A DNA stretch of 64,000 nt from Candidatus Regiella insecticola LSR1 (GCF_000143625.1 NZ_GL379589.1:258743-322742); one strand, 5' to 3'; shown: positions 9,422-19,418, counted from the first letter of the stretch. Program-made: numbers and translations. The notes: generated by a model not told the origin, from the sequence alone.

Positions 9422-10114
9422 ATGATCACTATCCAACAAAATATACATGATGTTAAAAAACAAATCGCATCAGCAGCAGAGCATTGCGGACGCTCTCCCA
9501 AAGAAGTGTCTCTGCTTGCAGTGAGTAAAACTCAATCTGTGAGTGCGATCAAAAAAGCGATCAACGCTGGACAATACGCTTTTGGCGAAAACTATGTGCA
9601 AGAAGCGATAGATAAAATTGCTTATTTTGCGCACCACTCGAAACTGGAATGGCACTTTATTGGCTTATTGCAATCCAATAAAAGTCGTTTAGTTGCCGAA
9701 TATTTTACTTGGTGCCATACGGTAGATAGCCTGAAGATAGCCCAGCGACTAAGTCATCAGCGGCCGGGTAATATGCCCGCGTTAAATATTCTTATCCAAA
9801 TTAATATTAGTGGTGAAAAAAGCAAATCAGGCATTTCATTAAATGAACTACCACAATTGGCTGAGAACATTTATACCTTGCCCAATCTGCAATTACGTGG
9901 ATTAATGGCGATTCCGGCGGCAGATAATGATTATCCGCGCCAACTGGCGATTTTTCAGCAGATGCATCAGGCTTTTCTGTTACTCAAAGAAAATTATCCG
10001 CAAGTAGATACCTTATCTTTGGGAATGACCCATGATATGACAGCAGCTATTCATGCTGGCAGTACTTTAGTGCGTATTGGGACGGCTATTTTTGGTAGTC
10101 GAGGTAAAACATAA
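9422..10114 (+). CDS. yggS: PLP homeostasis protein YggS
   Basis: Cytosolic pyridoxal-phosphate-binding protein of the COG0325 family that buffers PLP and amino-acid pools; it has no known catalytic reaction. 230 residues, normal length. The PLP lysine lies in LLAVSKTQ, and the phosphate-binding end RIGTAIFGSR is intact. The normal GMSxDM motif reads GMTHDM. It is followed by proC after 22 nt and then yggT, the order in Yersinia-like genomes. Confidence 0.95.
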   Translation: MITIQQNIHDVKKQIASAAEHCGRSPKEVSLLAVSKTQSVSAIKKAINAGQYAFGENYVQEAIDKIAYFAHHSKLEWHFIGLLQSNKSRLVAEYFTWCHTVDSLKIAQRLSHQRPGNMPALNILIQINISGEKSKSGISLNELPQLAENIYTLPNLQLRGLMAIPAADNDYPRQLAIFQQMHQAFLLLKENYPQVDTLSLGMTHDMTAAIHAGSTLVRIGTAIFGSRGKT

Positions 10115-10136
10115 TCAATTTTAAGAGAAAAATTTT

Positions 10137-10958
10137 ATGGAACATCGCAGTATTGCTTTCATCGGCGCGGGCAATATGGCTCGTGCAATTATTGCTGGAT
10201 TGTGTCATCAGGGCTATCCCGGCGAAAAGATAAGTGTTTATGCCCCTTCTGGGCAGAATCGTGACACTTTGGCGAGAGAATTTGGCGTTATTAGTAGCGC
10301 TGATAATATCGTTTCAGCTCAGCAAGCAGAAGTTATCGTGCTCGCTGTTAAACCACAAATCATGGCTACAGTGTGTGAGTCACTGAAAGAGAAGATTGAT
10401 TTCTCTAAAAAATTAGTATTATCTATCACGGCTGGAATAAGCATTGCACGTTTTTATGCGCTATTGGGCGATAAACTGAATATAATTCGGATCATGCCTA
10501 ATCTTCCTGTATCGGTCGGAAAGGGGATGTGTGGGTTATTCGCACCAAAAAACACAGATCAATCTGACCTTAATTTTGCTGAAGATTTTATGCGTTCAGT
10601 CGGTGAGGTTTGCTGGTTAAATGCTGAAAGCGATATTAATACCGTGATCGCAGCGGCGGGCAGTTCGCCAGCTTATTTTTTTCTATTAATGGATGCCATG
10701 CAGCAAGAAGCGATAAAACAGGGCTTTGATGCTGAAAAAGCAAGATTGCTGATACAACAAGCGGCATCTGGTGCGGCAGCATTAGTGGAAGCCAAACCAC
10801 AATGCTCTTTATCAGAATTATGTCATCAAGTCACTTCGAAGGGAGGCACTACCGCGGCGGCATTAAAGATATTTGAAGAAAATAATATGGCAAATATTGT
10901 CTCCCAAGCGATGCAAGCCGCGATCACCCGGGCAGAGGAAATGGAAAAGTCGTTTTGA
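10137..10958 (+). CDS. proC: pyrroline-5-carboxylate reductase
   Basis: Last step of proline synthesis: NADPH-dependent reduction of pyrroline-5-carboxylate. 273 residues, normal length, with the dinucleotide-binding FIGAGNMARAI at the N-terminus and the C-terminal signature SKGGTTAAAL. Starts 22 nt after yggS, so likely co-transcribed. Intact. Confidence 0.96.
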   Translation: MEHRSIAFIGAGNMARAIIAGLCHQGYPGEKISVYAPSGQNRDTLAREFGVISSADNIVSAQQAEVIVLAVKPQIMATVCESLKEKIDFSKKLVLSITAGISIARFYALLGDKLNIIRIMPNLPVSVGKGMCGLFAPKNTDQSDLNFAEDFMRSVGEVCWLNAESDINTVIAAAGSSPAYFFLLMDAMQQEAIKQGFDAEKARLLIQQAASGAAALVEAKPQCSLSELCHQVTSKGGTTAAALKIFEENNMANIVSQAMQAAITRAEEMEKSF

Positions 10959-10995
10959 AAAATACCAAATGAATGAAAAACTAGACCTCTTTCGA

Positions 10996-11126
10996 TATAT
11001 ACCCTTCGCCTTTGAAGTTGCCTTCGGCTGCCAGGGGGTGAGACCGATGAGCGTAGATAGACTACGTGATTCGGCGAGCACCCGCAGACAACAAAGCCGT
11101 AACTTGAAAGGCGAAGGGTATATCTA
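10996..11126. repeat. R1 intergenic repeat
   Basis: Complete R1 between proC and yggT: left end ATATACCCTTCGCCTTTGAA, right end CTTGAAAGGCGAAGGGTATA. The core reads ACCGATGAGCGTAGATAGAC. Preceded by a solo AGACCTCTTTC that resembles the IS5 terminus. Confidence 0.8.
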
Positions 11127-11172
11127 CTGTAAATGCTATCTGAAACATAATATCAAGGATTAAAATTTATCC

Positions 11173-11727
11173 ATGTTAACGCTGATTTTTTTGACTAAAA
11201 CCGTTATCGACCTTTACGTGATGCTACTGTTACTGCGCATTTGGATGCGGTGGGTTAATAGTGATTTTTACAACCCCTTTACACAATCTGTTGCCAAATT
11301 GACTCAACCAATCATCGGCTCTCTGGGCAGAATACTGCCTTCATTAGGCCCTATTGAGAGTGCATCCTTATTTTTTGCATTTTTATTAATGACGATAAAA
11401 TATCCGCTGTTATTATTAATTCAAGGCGGGGGCTTGGTATTAAGCCCTTATAATCTTCTTTTTGGTGTTATCTCTTTACTTAAAGCCGCCGGGTATCTTA
11501 TTTTTTGGGTAATGATTATTAGGGCATTAATGAGTTGGATTAGCCAAGGAAGCAGTCCAATGGATTATTTGTTATACCAATTGTCTGATCCACTGATAAC
11601 AAAAATTCGCCGTGTGGTTCCATCAATGGGCGGTATTGATTTTTCTCCGATGATAGTAATACTCCTTTTATATTTAATTAATTATTTGGGGATGGATCTG
11701 TTAGGAGAGCTTTGGTTCGTACTCTAA
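11173..11727 (+). CDS. yggT: YggT family membrane protein
   Basis: 184-residue integral membrane protein made of two similar YGGT halves, each with two membrane segments around a conserved R-W motif: LLLRIWMRWV with PFTQSVAKLTQPII in the first half, and IIRALMSWIS with DPLITKIRRVVPSMGGIDFSPM in the second. The role is not settled; in related bacteria it is linked to osmotic shock tolerance or division. Third gene of the yggS-proC-yggT block. The usual next gene, yggU, is absent. Confidence 0.93.
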   Translation: MLTLIFLTKTVIDLYVMLLLLRIWMRWVNSDFYNPFTQSVAKLTQPIIGSLGRILPSLGPIESASLFFAFLLMTIKYPLLLLIQGGGLVLSPYNLLFGVISLLKAAGYLIFWVMIIRALMSWISQGSSPMDYLLYQLSDPLITKIRRVVPSMGGIDFSPMIVILLLYLINYLGMDLLGELWFVL

Positions 11728-11976
11728 ACGCCTATTCCAAATCTTTTTCTTCCTCTCCTCAAAAGCAAAATAAAGAATTGAGGAGGAAAATAATTTTTCT
11801 GTTGACTATGCTGAATATATATAGAGATAAAAACTCAGTACATATTCAGTATACCCTTCGCCTTTCAAGTTACGGCGACGTTGACAGCGATCACTCATCC
11901 TCTGTCATGTACTGCTTGCACACTTCGGGGATTCGATTGATTGCCGCCTTGCCGTAACTCGAAATTCATTGGGTAT
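11725..11976. repeat. R3 fragment followed by R1 repeat
   Basis: 11725-11790 contains an R3 end (CGCCTATTCCAAATC). 11850-11974 is an R1 with ends TATACCCTTCGCCTTTCAAG and CTCGAAATTCATTGGGTATA, and its middle is replaced relative to other copies. The R1 end lies immediately before the ATG of the next ORF, leaving no room for a separate promoter or ribosome site. Confidence 0.75.
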
Positions 11977-12225
11977 ATGTATATGAGAAAGATAAAAACG
12001 CTCTTAAAACTGTTAGCCATTTTTCTATTGTCACCGCCCGCTTTCGCCTATTCTTTAGATGAACATAAAATGTGTGAGCTGCTATTAATGCCTATAAAAA
12101 GTTGTGCTCAATCCGCTCCCCCTGCACAGCAAAAAATAGCAGCCAAGATAGAAAGCCCATTTTCTTCGCAAAAAGAAGCGGAAGAATTCAACGCAACAAT
12201 GCAGAGAATTTGGCCATGGTGGTAA
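11977..12225 (+). CDS. small predicted exported protein, unrecognised
   Basis: About 80 residues with a convincing signal peptide (MRKIKTLLKLLAIFLLSPP, cleavage near AFA-YS), then a mature part of about 60 residues with two cysteines (MCELLLMPIKSC) and a C-terminal FNATMQRIWPWW. The start may be ATG at 11977 or 11983. Both directly abut an R1 repeat and no Shine-Dalgarno is evident. I do not recognise the family. It occupies the place of yggU between yggT and rdgB. Confidence 0.55.
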   Translation: MYMRKIKTLLKLLAIFLLSPPAFAYSLDEHKMCELLLMPIKSCAQSAPPAQQKIAAKIESPFSSQKEAEEFNATMQRIWPWW

Positions 12226-12453
12226 TATATTTCCCGCAAAATATGATTTATCTCATTATTACCGATGCCGACTAAACTGGCTGATGAAAGGGATTTAATC
12301 AAGTCTGTTTGTATTGATACATAAAAATTGCATTACTAATACGTAAAAAATCTCAACCCATTATTCTTATCCGATACCTTTAATCGTTAAGCTTCATTTT
12401 AATCACCAGAACCTTTTCTTACCTGTTTTCATTAATTAGAGAAGGAAATTAAA

Positions 12454-13218
12454 ATGCCAAATGATCTTCTATTATCCGGCGATTGGCCAACAATAATACA
12501 AACCACCGATACGACAGAAAATGATCCTGCATTCATTAATCCAGTGTGTTCAAATTTGATAGATGTCTACTCTTCTTCGGAAAAACCAAATTTTGGTTAT
12601 TTTGATGAAGAAGAAAAAGAAGAAGAAGATTTAAAGCTTGGTTGTGTCAACCCTAACGATATTTTGTCCATAGCTTCTGTAAAAACAATCCAATATTCTG
12701 ATCCTACCAGTACCCACCCGCCACCTGTCTCACAACAAAGCAGTTCAGTAAACATATTGACTAATCACAAAGCCAAAGTGGATATAAACCCAAAGCCGAA
12801 ATTAAAGAAAATTTTAGCGGATCCTAACGATAAAATAACCGCTGACTTCAAAGATACCGTTAAAGAAACCGATCAAGATATTTTAATCAAAGCTCTTATT
12901 TGGTTTCGTAAACGGCGCGAGGTATTAAGAGGCCCCTACCCTGAAAAATGTCATTACATTGCCTGTTATATGATGAGCGATAACGGGTTTGCTATGCGTG
13001 AAGGGAAGCTAGGCGCATTGACCGGCATAAAACAGTCCACCCTGAAAGGTTGGCCCACACAATTAAAAATTCCGATATCTTTTTGGGCTGAACTAAAACG
13101 TGCCGCAAATGAAAACACTGAGACAGAAAGTCACAAACGACAGAAGCTCAACACGTTACCGTTAACAGCTGAAGCTGAGATAGAAAGCCCCACCAAGCAA
13201 AATAAAGATAATCTTTAA
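12454..13218 (+). CDS. unrecognised acidic protein with a helix-turn-helix-like C-terminus
   Basis: 254 residues without signal peptide or membrane segments. The N-terminal half is low in order, with an acidic run (FDEEEKEEEDLKL near 50) and Ser/Pro-rich linkers. The C-terminal half (about 145-220) has LGALTGIKQSTLKGW followed by IPISFWAELKRA, which resembles the recognition helix and downstream segment of small phage-type repressors. A good Shine-Dalgarno (AGAAGGAA) precedes the ATG. It could be a DNA-binding accessory protein or a secreted effector; function not assigned. Confidence 0.55.
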   Translation: MPNDLLLSGDWPTIIQTTDTTENDPAFINPVCSNLIDVYSSSEKPNFGYFDEEEKEEEDLKLGCVNPNDILSIASVKTIQYSDPTSTHPPPVSQQSSSVNILTNHKAKVDINPKPKLKKILADPNDKITADFKDTVKETDQDILIKALIWFRKRREVLRGPYPEKCHYIACYMMSDNGFAMREGKLGALTGIKQSTLKGWPTQLKIPISFWAELKRAANENTETESHKRQKLNTLPLTAEAEIESPTKQNKDNL

Positions 13219-13297
13219 GTTCTTGAGCCAGCCTGTTAGCATTCACCTTATCAAACAGCCTCTGCTGTGAGGCTGTCGCCGTTGCCGATTTTTATCA

Positions 13298-13370
13298 TAT
13301 AGCCAAATCAGTCTGATTCGGGCGAACACCCGCAACCACAACACGACAGCTTCAAAGACAAAGGGTATAT
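13298..13370. repeat. R2 end joined to R1 half
   Basis: A truncated R2 start (TATAGCCAAATCAGTCTGAT) runs into an R1 right half (CACCCGCAACC and CTTCAAAGACAAAGGGTATA). It lies about 40 bp before rdgB. Confidence 0.6.
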
Positions 13371-13409
13371 AAAAAATTCTCTCTATTCGTTGCTTTAGGA
13401 TCCCCATTG

Positions 13410-14003
13410 ATGAAAAAAATTGTTTTAGCGACCAGTAATCCCGGTAAAGTGCGTGAGTTAGCCAGTTTACTGGCCGCTTGGGATCTCAATGTCGTGGCAC
13501 AAAACGAATTAGGCGTCACTTCGGTTGAAGAAACGGGTCTTACTTTCGTTGAAAATGCTATTTTAAAAGCGCGTCATGCAGCACAAATGACAGGGCTTCC
13601 TGCCATTGCTGATGATTCTGGCTTAGTGGTTGATGCACTGGGCGGAGCACCTGGTCTCTATTCGGCTCGCTATGCAGGCTGTAATGCCACCGATCAACAA
13701 AATGTAGCAAAATTATTGGCGGAGATGGCAGAGGTTCCTGATCAGCAACGAGGGGCAGCATACCATTGCGTATTGGTTTATTTTCATTGCGCCACTGATC
13801 CTACCCCCTTGGTGTTTCACGGCAGCTGGCGGGGAAAAATTACTGATAAGCCTATTGGCCAGGATGGGTTTGGTTATGATCCTATTTTTTATCTTCCCGC
13901 ACTAAAACGCACTGCGGCACAATTAAGCACGGTAGAAAAACAAAAGATTTCTCATCGTGGCCAAGCGTTAAAACTGCTGTTGGATGCCTTAAAAAATGCT
14001 TAA
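13410..14003 (+). CDS. rdgB: non-canonical purine NTP pyrophosphatase RdgB
   Basis: Hydrolyses dITP, XTP and similar deaminated nucleotides to monophosphates, protecting DNA. About 197 residues, the family length, with the N-terminal [13 protein letters not shown] and the metal-site [10 protein letters not shown] intact. ATG at 13410 is chosen over the preceding TTG because it gives the family start [13 protein letters not shown]. The stop overlaps the hemW start by 8 nt, as in other enterobacteria. Confidence 0.96.
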   Translation: MKKIVLATSNPGKVRELASLLAAWDLNVVAQNELGVTSVEETGLTFVENAILKARHAAQMTGLPAIADDSGLVVDALGGAPGLYSARYAGCNATDQQNVAKLLAEMAEVPDQQRGAAYHCVLVYFHCATDPTPLVFHGSWRGKITDKPIGQDGFGYDPIFYLPALKRTAAQLSTVEKQKISHRGQALKLLLDALKNA

Positions 14004-15126
14004 ATTGCCACCAATGAGCCTCTATATTCATATTCCTTGGTGCATCCAAAAATGTCCTTACTGTGATTTTAATTCTCATGCGTTAAAAGGTGATATTCCT
14101 CATCAAAAATATGTTGAGCATTTACTTGCCGATCTCGATGCCGATTTGCCATTGATCGATGGGCGAAAAATTAACAGTATTTTTATCGGAGGAGGAACGC
14201 CCAGTTTGCTGAGTGCTGAGGCTATGTCGCAATTATTGGAGGGGGTTAACGCACGGCTTAAATTGGCAGAGCACGCTGAAATTACTATGGAGGCGAATCC
14301 AGGGGCTGTCGAAGCGGAACGTTTCCGCCACTATCAGCAAGCAGGCGTCAATCGTATTTCTATCGGCGTACAGAGTTTTAGTGCCAGTAAGCTAAAAAAA
14401 TTAGGGCGGGTACACGGTTCTGACGAAGCAAAACAGGCGGCAATATTGGCAAATTTGCTGCAATTTCGTAGCGTGAATCTGGATCTGATGCACGGCTTGC
14501 CCGATCAATCACATCGAGAGGCACTCGATGATCTGCACCAGGCTATCGCATTAGCTCCTGCGCATATTTCTTGGTATCAACTCACTATCGAGCCCAATAC
14601 CGCTTTTAGTTCTCGCCCCCACACACTGCCTGATGAAGATGTGTTATGGGCTATTTTTCAACAAGGCCAGCAGATTTTGCAAAGTGCTGGGTATCAGCAA
14701 TATGAAACCTCGGCTTATGCGAAGCCTGGTTATCAATGTCAGCATAATTTAAATTATTGGCGTTTTGGTGATTATATTGGTATCGGCTGTGGGGCGCATG
14801 GCAAAATCACCCGCAGTAACGGTGAAATATTACGTACAGTAAAAACAAAGCATCCGCGTGGTTTTATGCAAGGTAAGTACCTTGATCAACAATATAATGT
14901 TGTGGTTGCTGATCGTCCATTTGAGTTTTTTATGAATCGCTTTCGACTATTCGAAGCGGCTCCGCGTGCCGATTTTTACCACTTGACTGGATTGGCAGAA
15001 AGTAGCATTCGTTCGCCATTGGATCAGGCGTTAGCTAAAGGCTATTTGTTAGAAACAAAGCAACACTGGCAGATCACCGAAAAAGGCAAGTTGTTTCTCA
15101 ATTCGCTGTTAGAACTGTTTTTGTAA
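13996..15126 (+). CDS. hemW: heme chaperone HemW
   Basis: Radical-SAM related protein, now regarded as a heme chaperone rather than a coproporphyrinogen oxidase. 376 residues. The 4Fe-4S motif CxxxCxxC is intact in [16 protein letters not shown], and the SAM-binding [11 protein letters not shown] and the HemW-type [11 protein letters not shown] are present. It overlaps rdgB by 8 nt, so translation is probably coupled. Confidence 0.96.
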   Translation: MLKLPPMSLYIHIPWCIQKCPYCDFNSHALKGDIPHQKYVEHLLADLDADLPLIDGRKINSIFIGGGTPSLLSAEAMSQLLEGVNARLKLAEHAEITMEANPGAVEAERFRHYQQAGVNRISIGVQSFSASKLKKLGRVHGSDEAKQAAILANLLQFRSVNLDLMHGLPDQSHREALDDLHQAIALAPAHISWYQLTIEPNTAFSSRPHTLPDEDVLWAIFQQGQQILQSAGYQQYETSAYAKPGYQCQHNLNYWRFGDYIGIGCGAHGKITRSNGEILRTVKTKHPRGFMQGKYLDQQYNVVVADRPFEFFMNRFRLFEAAPRADFYHLTGLAESSIRSPLDQALAKGYLLETKQHWQITEKGKLFLNSLLELFL

Positions 15127-15165
15127 AAATAAAACGCTTCGAAAACAGTAATTCGTTATGCGCTC

Positions 15166-15296
15166 TATATACCCAATGAATTTCGAGTTACGGCAAGGCG
15201 GCCAAGGTGTGAGACCGATGAGCGTAGATAGACTACGTGATTCGGCGAGCACCCGCCGCGCCAACGCCGCCGTAATTTGAAAGGCGAAGGGTATAG
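15166..15296. repeat. R1 intergenic repeat
   Basis: Complete R1 copy: left end TATACCCAATGAATTTCGAG, right end TTGAAAGGCGAAGGGTATA, core GTGAGACCGATGAGCGTAGA. It is preceded by a short AATTCGTTATGCG that also appears inside the MITE at 6959-7098. Confidence 0.8.
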
Positions 15297-15369
15297 AATA
15301 CAAAAATACTTTTGTGATGCCCCGCGTCACAATTTAAAATTATTATTATTTTCTGATGAGTGTCCCCTT

Positions 15370-15690
15370 ATGCAATTATCGACGACTCCAACCTTGCAAG
15401 GCGCTACCATTGCGCAATATTGCGGCATTGTCAGTAGCGAAGCGATGCTCAGTGTCAATATTTTCCATGGTTTCTTTGCTAATATACGCCACCTTATTGG
15501 AAAGCGTCTGTGTGGTTACGAAGTAGAGTTACACAAAGCACGCCAAATCGCTTTTACTAAACTGCAAGCACAGGCTGAAAAGTTAGCAGCAGACGCCGTC
15601 GTTGGTATAACGATTGATTATCATGTAGTAGGTAAAAACGGCAGTATGCTGATGTTGAGTCTTAGCGGAACCGCGGTCAAATTAGGCTAA
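15370..15690 (+). CDS. ybjQ: UPF0145 family protein YbjQ
   Basis: 106 residues, the length of E. coli YbjQ. The start at 15370 gives [14 protein letters not shown], matching the family start. Conserved features are [23 protein letters not shown] and the end [13 protein letters not shown]. The members form pentameric or decameric rings, but the role is unknown. Its 3' end touches the next gene on the opposite strand. Confidence 0.92.
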   Translation: MQLSTTPTLQGATIAQYCGIVSSEAMLSVNIFHGFFANIRHLIGKRLCGYEVELHKARQIAFTKLQAQAEKLAADAVVGITIDYHVVGKNGSMLMLSLSGTAVKLG

Positions 15691-16679
15691 TCCATCAAAT
15701 CTCGTTGCCACATTTTTAATGTTTTTGGCATTTTATCGCTATCAGGAGAAACATTACTCCAATAACCCATCACTGGCTGCCCTAAATGATCTGGCTCGAC
15801 ATGGGCGGCCCATATTTTTCCACTGGGCGTATACATGATGATCGCCGCTTGTTTATTTGCCATCCCTCTCACCCACAGTGAAATCACTTTCGCACCGATA
15901 TTATCTAAATCATCACGATAAACATAAACATTAGCGGTTTTAATAAAGCGGCTATAGTGATCACCGACCAATTCTTTAAATGCTTTTTCTAAATAGGCTT
16001 CAGTAAATATACCGATAGAAAGCAATGTTGCTTCAGGTCGCGGATCTTTATCTGCCCGAATATAACAACCATCAATAAACACATCTTTAGGCATAGATAT
16101 TTGACATTCTTTGCTGCCATTACTGTATACTTTAATCGCCGCGGTTTTTAATGGAATCAATAGCAATTTACAGTTACTGGTATCAGCAATATTATTGACG
16201 ATGCCTAATCCGATGTTTTTACATATTTCGCCTGATAGTCACCACGATTAACACCAGACCAGATCTTACTATCTAGATGAGCGCTCCAATTTTTCACATC
16301 ATTAATCAATATATTACCACCACTGCCATTGCTTGCTGTTAAATTCCACCAACTCCCAGCCCAATTAAATTGAGGGTCAATATCAGAAAATAAAGCAATT
16401 CCATGATAATAAGCCTGTTCAATACATTTATCGTCAGTACAACCGTTACGTCGTTCCAGCCAATCTAACCATTGTTGATCCACTTTTTTTTCTATCTTTA
16501 TTAACACGATTTTTCCAATAAATATCACGTAATATATCGTCTAGCCAACGTAAATCATTATTATTACAGATGCTATATTCCACCGGTGTTTTCGGATGTT
16601 GGCAACAGATGGCAGCAACAGAACATGAAATACAGCTAAAAAATAACCACAACCCTAAACGAAAATAAACAATATTCAT
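15687..16679 (-). pseudogene. LprI-like exported protein with extra C-terminal domain, frameshifted
   Basis: Three consecutive frames read as one protein. 16679 onward gives a signal peptide (MNIVYFRLGLWLFFSCIS) and a DUF1311/LprI-type start (TPVEYSICNNNDLRWLDDIL). The second frame continues it (DQQWLDWLERRNGCTDDKCI, with paired cysteines as in the family). The third frame (16166 to 15687 and upstream) is an unrecognised domain of about 170 residues. The first break falls on an A8 run (T8 at 16484-16491), and A7 restores the frame. The second break is near 16215-16250. LprI proteins are reported lysozyme inhibitors; that role here is an inference. Confidence 0.65.
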
Positions 16680-16775
16680 ACTTTTATAAACCGAGTGAAA
16701 ATATTAAAGTAGTTATTAATTTAAATAATATTATATTCTACGTTATATTTTTTAATAAAAACACTCTAAGAGTTT

Positions 16776-16961
16776 ATACCCAATGAATTTCGAGTTACGG
16801 CAAGGCGGCAAGGGCGACCGACCGATGAGCGTAGACATACTACGTGATTCGGCGAGCACCCGCAGACAACAAAGCCGTAACTTGAAAGGCGAAGGGTATA
16901 TTCTAAATTTTCTTTGAGCTGCGCGCAGGAGAGGAAAAAATGAGCGAAAAAGCGCAAATCA
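16776..16961. repeat. R1 repeat followed by R3 fragment
   Basis: 16776-16901 is a complete R1 (TATACCCAATGAATTTCGAG to GGCGAAGGGTATA). 16908-16960 shows R3 interior sequence (TTCTTTGAGCTGCGCG and GAGGAAAAAA). It lies between the LprI-like gene and the pilin gene, at the 3' ends of neither divergent nor overlapping transcripts. Confidence 0.75.
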
Positions 16962-16989
16962 GATTAATGAAACGCAGCCAGCCTATTTA

Positions 16990-17511
16990 CTAAGGATCAA
17001 TAGTCGATTCAAAAATAAGACTGACTGTGCCCTGGTAGGTACCGGCTGGGGGCAATGAACTCGGTTCAATAACCGAAATAATAATATCCTCTACTTTTGA
17101 CTGCTTCATTGCTCTGGTACCTCGAATGGTAGTTGCTGTATTCGTCGTGATATCACCGAGAGCATTAGATATTTTTACTGCCAATTGAATTTCACCTTTC
17201 ATTTTTTCATTGGTAAGTTTTGCCTCTTCCTTCAACTTAACGCCAATACTAAATCCTGCGCTGTTATTGAAAAATCGATACGGTATTCGCAAGGGAAGAA
17301 ATTTTTTGCGGATCGGATCATAGCGGATCTGCTGCACATCCTGTCGACCATCGAGAGGAATGATATAAAAATTAGGGCCTGAAACATTGATCTCCAATGC
17401 TACGGTATATTTAGATATCCCCTTCTCATCTTCTGCGGCATCAAGATTAACAGCCCATAAGCTGCTGAGCATACACAGAGCGCTGGCAAATAAAGCACAC
17501 TTTTTTTTCAT
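16990..17511 (-). CDS. CS1-type (alpha) fimbrial major pilin
   Basis: Pilin of the alternate chaperone-usher (CS1/cable) class. About 173 residues: a signal peptide (MKKKCALFASALCMLSS), then a single pilin domain with the class features, a central YDPIRKKFLPLRIPY and the C-terminal AGTYQGTVSLIFES. ATG at 17511 is chosen over an upstream ATG because GAGGAA lies 6 nt before it. It is last in a minus-strand run behind the chaperone. It is about the same length as the second pilin at 34866 and shares its fold signature, but the sequence differs clearly. Confidence 0.82.
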   Translation of the reverse strand: MKKKCALFASALCMLSSLWAVNLDAAEDEKGISKYTVALEINVSGPNFYIIPLDGRQDVQQIRYDPIRKKFLPLRIPYRFFNNSAGFSIGVKLKEEAKLTNEKMKGEIQLAVKISNALGDITTNTATTIRGTRAMKQSKVEDIIISVIEPSSLPPAGTYQGTVSLIFESTIDP

Positions 17512-17562
17512 GGTGTTCCTCAAATTGCTATGGGCATGGGCAGGAAGAAAAGGGGGGTTAAA

Positions 17563-18310
17563 TTAAAACGACTTCGCCTGTTCTTTTTTACCTTCCACTA
17601 ACATGTATTTAATCGTTTCTTGCTCACTGTTTTTCTTTAATTGATGACTGCCACCAGGCAAGACAAATGAGCGGCCTTCTTCATCACATTTGTTGCCGGG
17701 CTGCTGACAGGTTTGGATTTTTTCTAACACGATAGTGGCATTGCCGTTATTTTTTATTGTCATTGTCTGCTTATCTTGCGTGATTTGGCTGTCAAAACGG
17801 GGGGCATCAGGCGCTACAAATAAAATACTGCCATAACCGGTTAACACATTTACCCCAGCTTTCACTTGATCGGCCTCATATTCTTTTAATTGCTCAGCAG
17901 TGGCGTTAAAACCTTCATTGCTTTTCGGTAAAACGGGCGTAAAACGCACGCGGTAGTAATATTCCTTATCGCGTTTACTCGGCCAAATTAAACGCACATT
18001 TTGAAAGCCGCCGGGGGGGAATAATCAGCCGCTGCGGTGTGGCAACCAGCATTTCTTTATTCAATTGGCCATCATTAACCTGCTTAATCGGCGTGTCCAA
18101 ACTGCCCTTAGCATCGACAACCATTTGTAAGATATCAATGCGTACAAAAGCCGTGGTATCCCCGCCGTTATACACCCGTTTACTGAAGGTTTTTTCGCCA
18201 GACATCATCATGTCGTACATGCTACCAATGTTAATCATCGGGCCTGCGTAGGCGGCGCCAGTAAACAAAAAGGCGGTTAATAAAACAAAGAGCATAAGGT
18301 ATTTATTCAT
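17563..18310 (-). pseudogene. CS1-type fimbrial chaperone, C7 frameshift
   Basis: Periplasmic chaperone of the CooB/alternate class. Signal peptide MNKYLMLFVLLTAFLFTGAA, the N-terminal domain to RLIIPP, then a break. After it the frame resumes at GGFQNVRLIWPSKRDKEYYY and runs to the end with a Cys pair. The break sits on a run of seven C on the coding strand (18013-18019); six C gives LIIPPGGFQNVRLIW without loss. The ATG overlaps the stop of the upstream ORF by 8 nt, suggesting translational coupling. Phase variation, rescue by slippage, or a sequencing error are possible. Confidence 0.8.
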
Positions 18311-18509
18311 GGCCTGATCCGTCAAATAAGCTGATGATATTTTGTGTGAAAGCGCTGCTTTCACGCCTTTTCCGCGGATAATCTTTACGGTGATACTTTA
18401 TTTTAGTCGCTGCTTGGCATACCGGGCAGATTTTTTTAATCGATAAGTGAGCCAAAAAACCATTAATAAAGTCAGGTACTGGTTTCTCATCGTCTAGAAA
18501 TCTATAATA
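18303..18509 (-). pseudogene. unrecognised ORF truncated by IS5 copy 2
   Basis: The last 67 codons or so of a minus-strand ORF. Its upstream part is cut off by the IS at 18510. Visible are a CPVC pair (IKKICPVCQAATKI) and a basic segment RKDYPRKRRE. The stop lies inside the start of the chaperone gene, so it belonged to the fimbrial operon. No family recognised. No matching N-terminal part is found immediately on the other side of the IS. Confidence 0.55.
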
Positions 18510-19418
18510 GACCTCTTCGGAAACTAGCATTCATGAGGAATTTTGGTAAAACACTCCTGAACAAGGAGCCGCCATGAAATATGAAGTAATAAAAGTACTG
18601 GAAGAGGAAAAATTTCGTCGCTTAACGGGTGTTAAACGCAGTACATTTGAAAAGATGATAAAGATATTGAATGAAGCAGATAAGAGTAAGCAAGGGAAAG
18701 GAGGTCGGAAACCCAAGCGGGGTTTAGAAGAGCGCTTATTAATGGCACTGGAGTATATACGAGAATATCGCACTTATTTTCATGTCAGCCAAAGCTATGG
18801 CGTGAGTGAGAGCACATGCTATGAAACGATTAAATGGATAGAGAATACGCTAATAAAGCATCCTGATTTTGCCCTACCTGGACGCAAAGCTGTATTAAAA
18901 AGGGATAGGGAGTATGAGCTGGTTCTTATTGATGCCACAGAAACGCCGATTGAACGTCCCCAAAAAAACAAAAGCCGTTTTACTCAGGAAAAAAGAAACG
19001 ACACACCTTAAAAACACAAGTGCTCGTTGATAAAAAAAGTAAAGCAGTCATCTGTACAAGCTTTACGAATGGGAGGCGCCATGATTTTAGGTTGTTTAAG
19101 GAGTCTGGTGTGCGAATACATCCTGACATCAAAACAGTTACCGATACAGGTTACCAAGGGCTTGGCAAGATTCATTCAAACTCGGCGTTGCCTAAGAAAA
19201 AGACAAAGAAAAATCCCTTAACAAAAGAAGATAAACGCAACAATCGTGCGTTATCAAGCCAGCGTGTATTAAACGAACATGTCATTGGTATGATTAAAAG
19301 ATTTAAAATTGTATCAGACCGTTATCGAAACAGGCGAAAACGTTTTGGATTAAGATTTAATCTGATTGCTGCAATTTATAACATGGAAATTAGATAAATG
19401 ATAGTTTCCGAAGAGGTC
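18510..19418 (+). mobile_element. IS5-family insertion sequence, copy 2
   Basis: 909 bp with the same 17 bp inverted ends and TA flanks as copy 1, and nearly identical to it in sequence (differences near the left end and a few scattered bases). It separates the tip adhesin from the chaperone part of the fimbrial cluster. Confidence 0.92.
18574..19397 (+). CDS. IS5-family transposase, two overlapping frames (copy 2)
   Basis: Same product as copy 1: frame 1 at 18574-19011 and frame 2 ending at 19397, joined by a -1 shift in the A6 run at about 18989-18994. The predicted proteins are identical to those of copy 1, so the two-frame arrangement is maintained. Acidic residues of the DDE triad are present. 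Confidence 0.85.
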
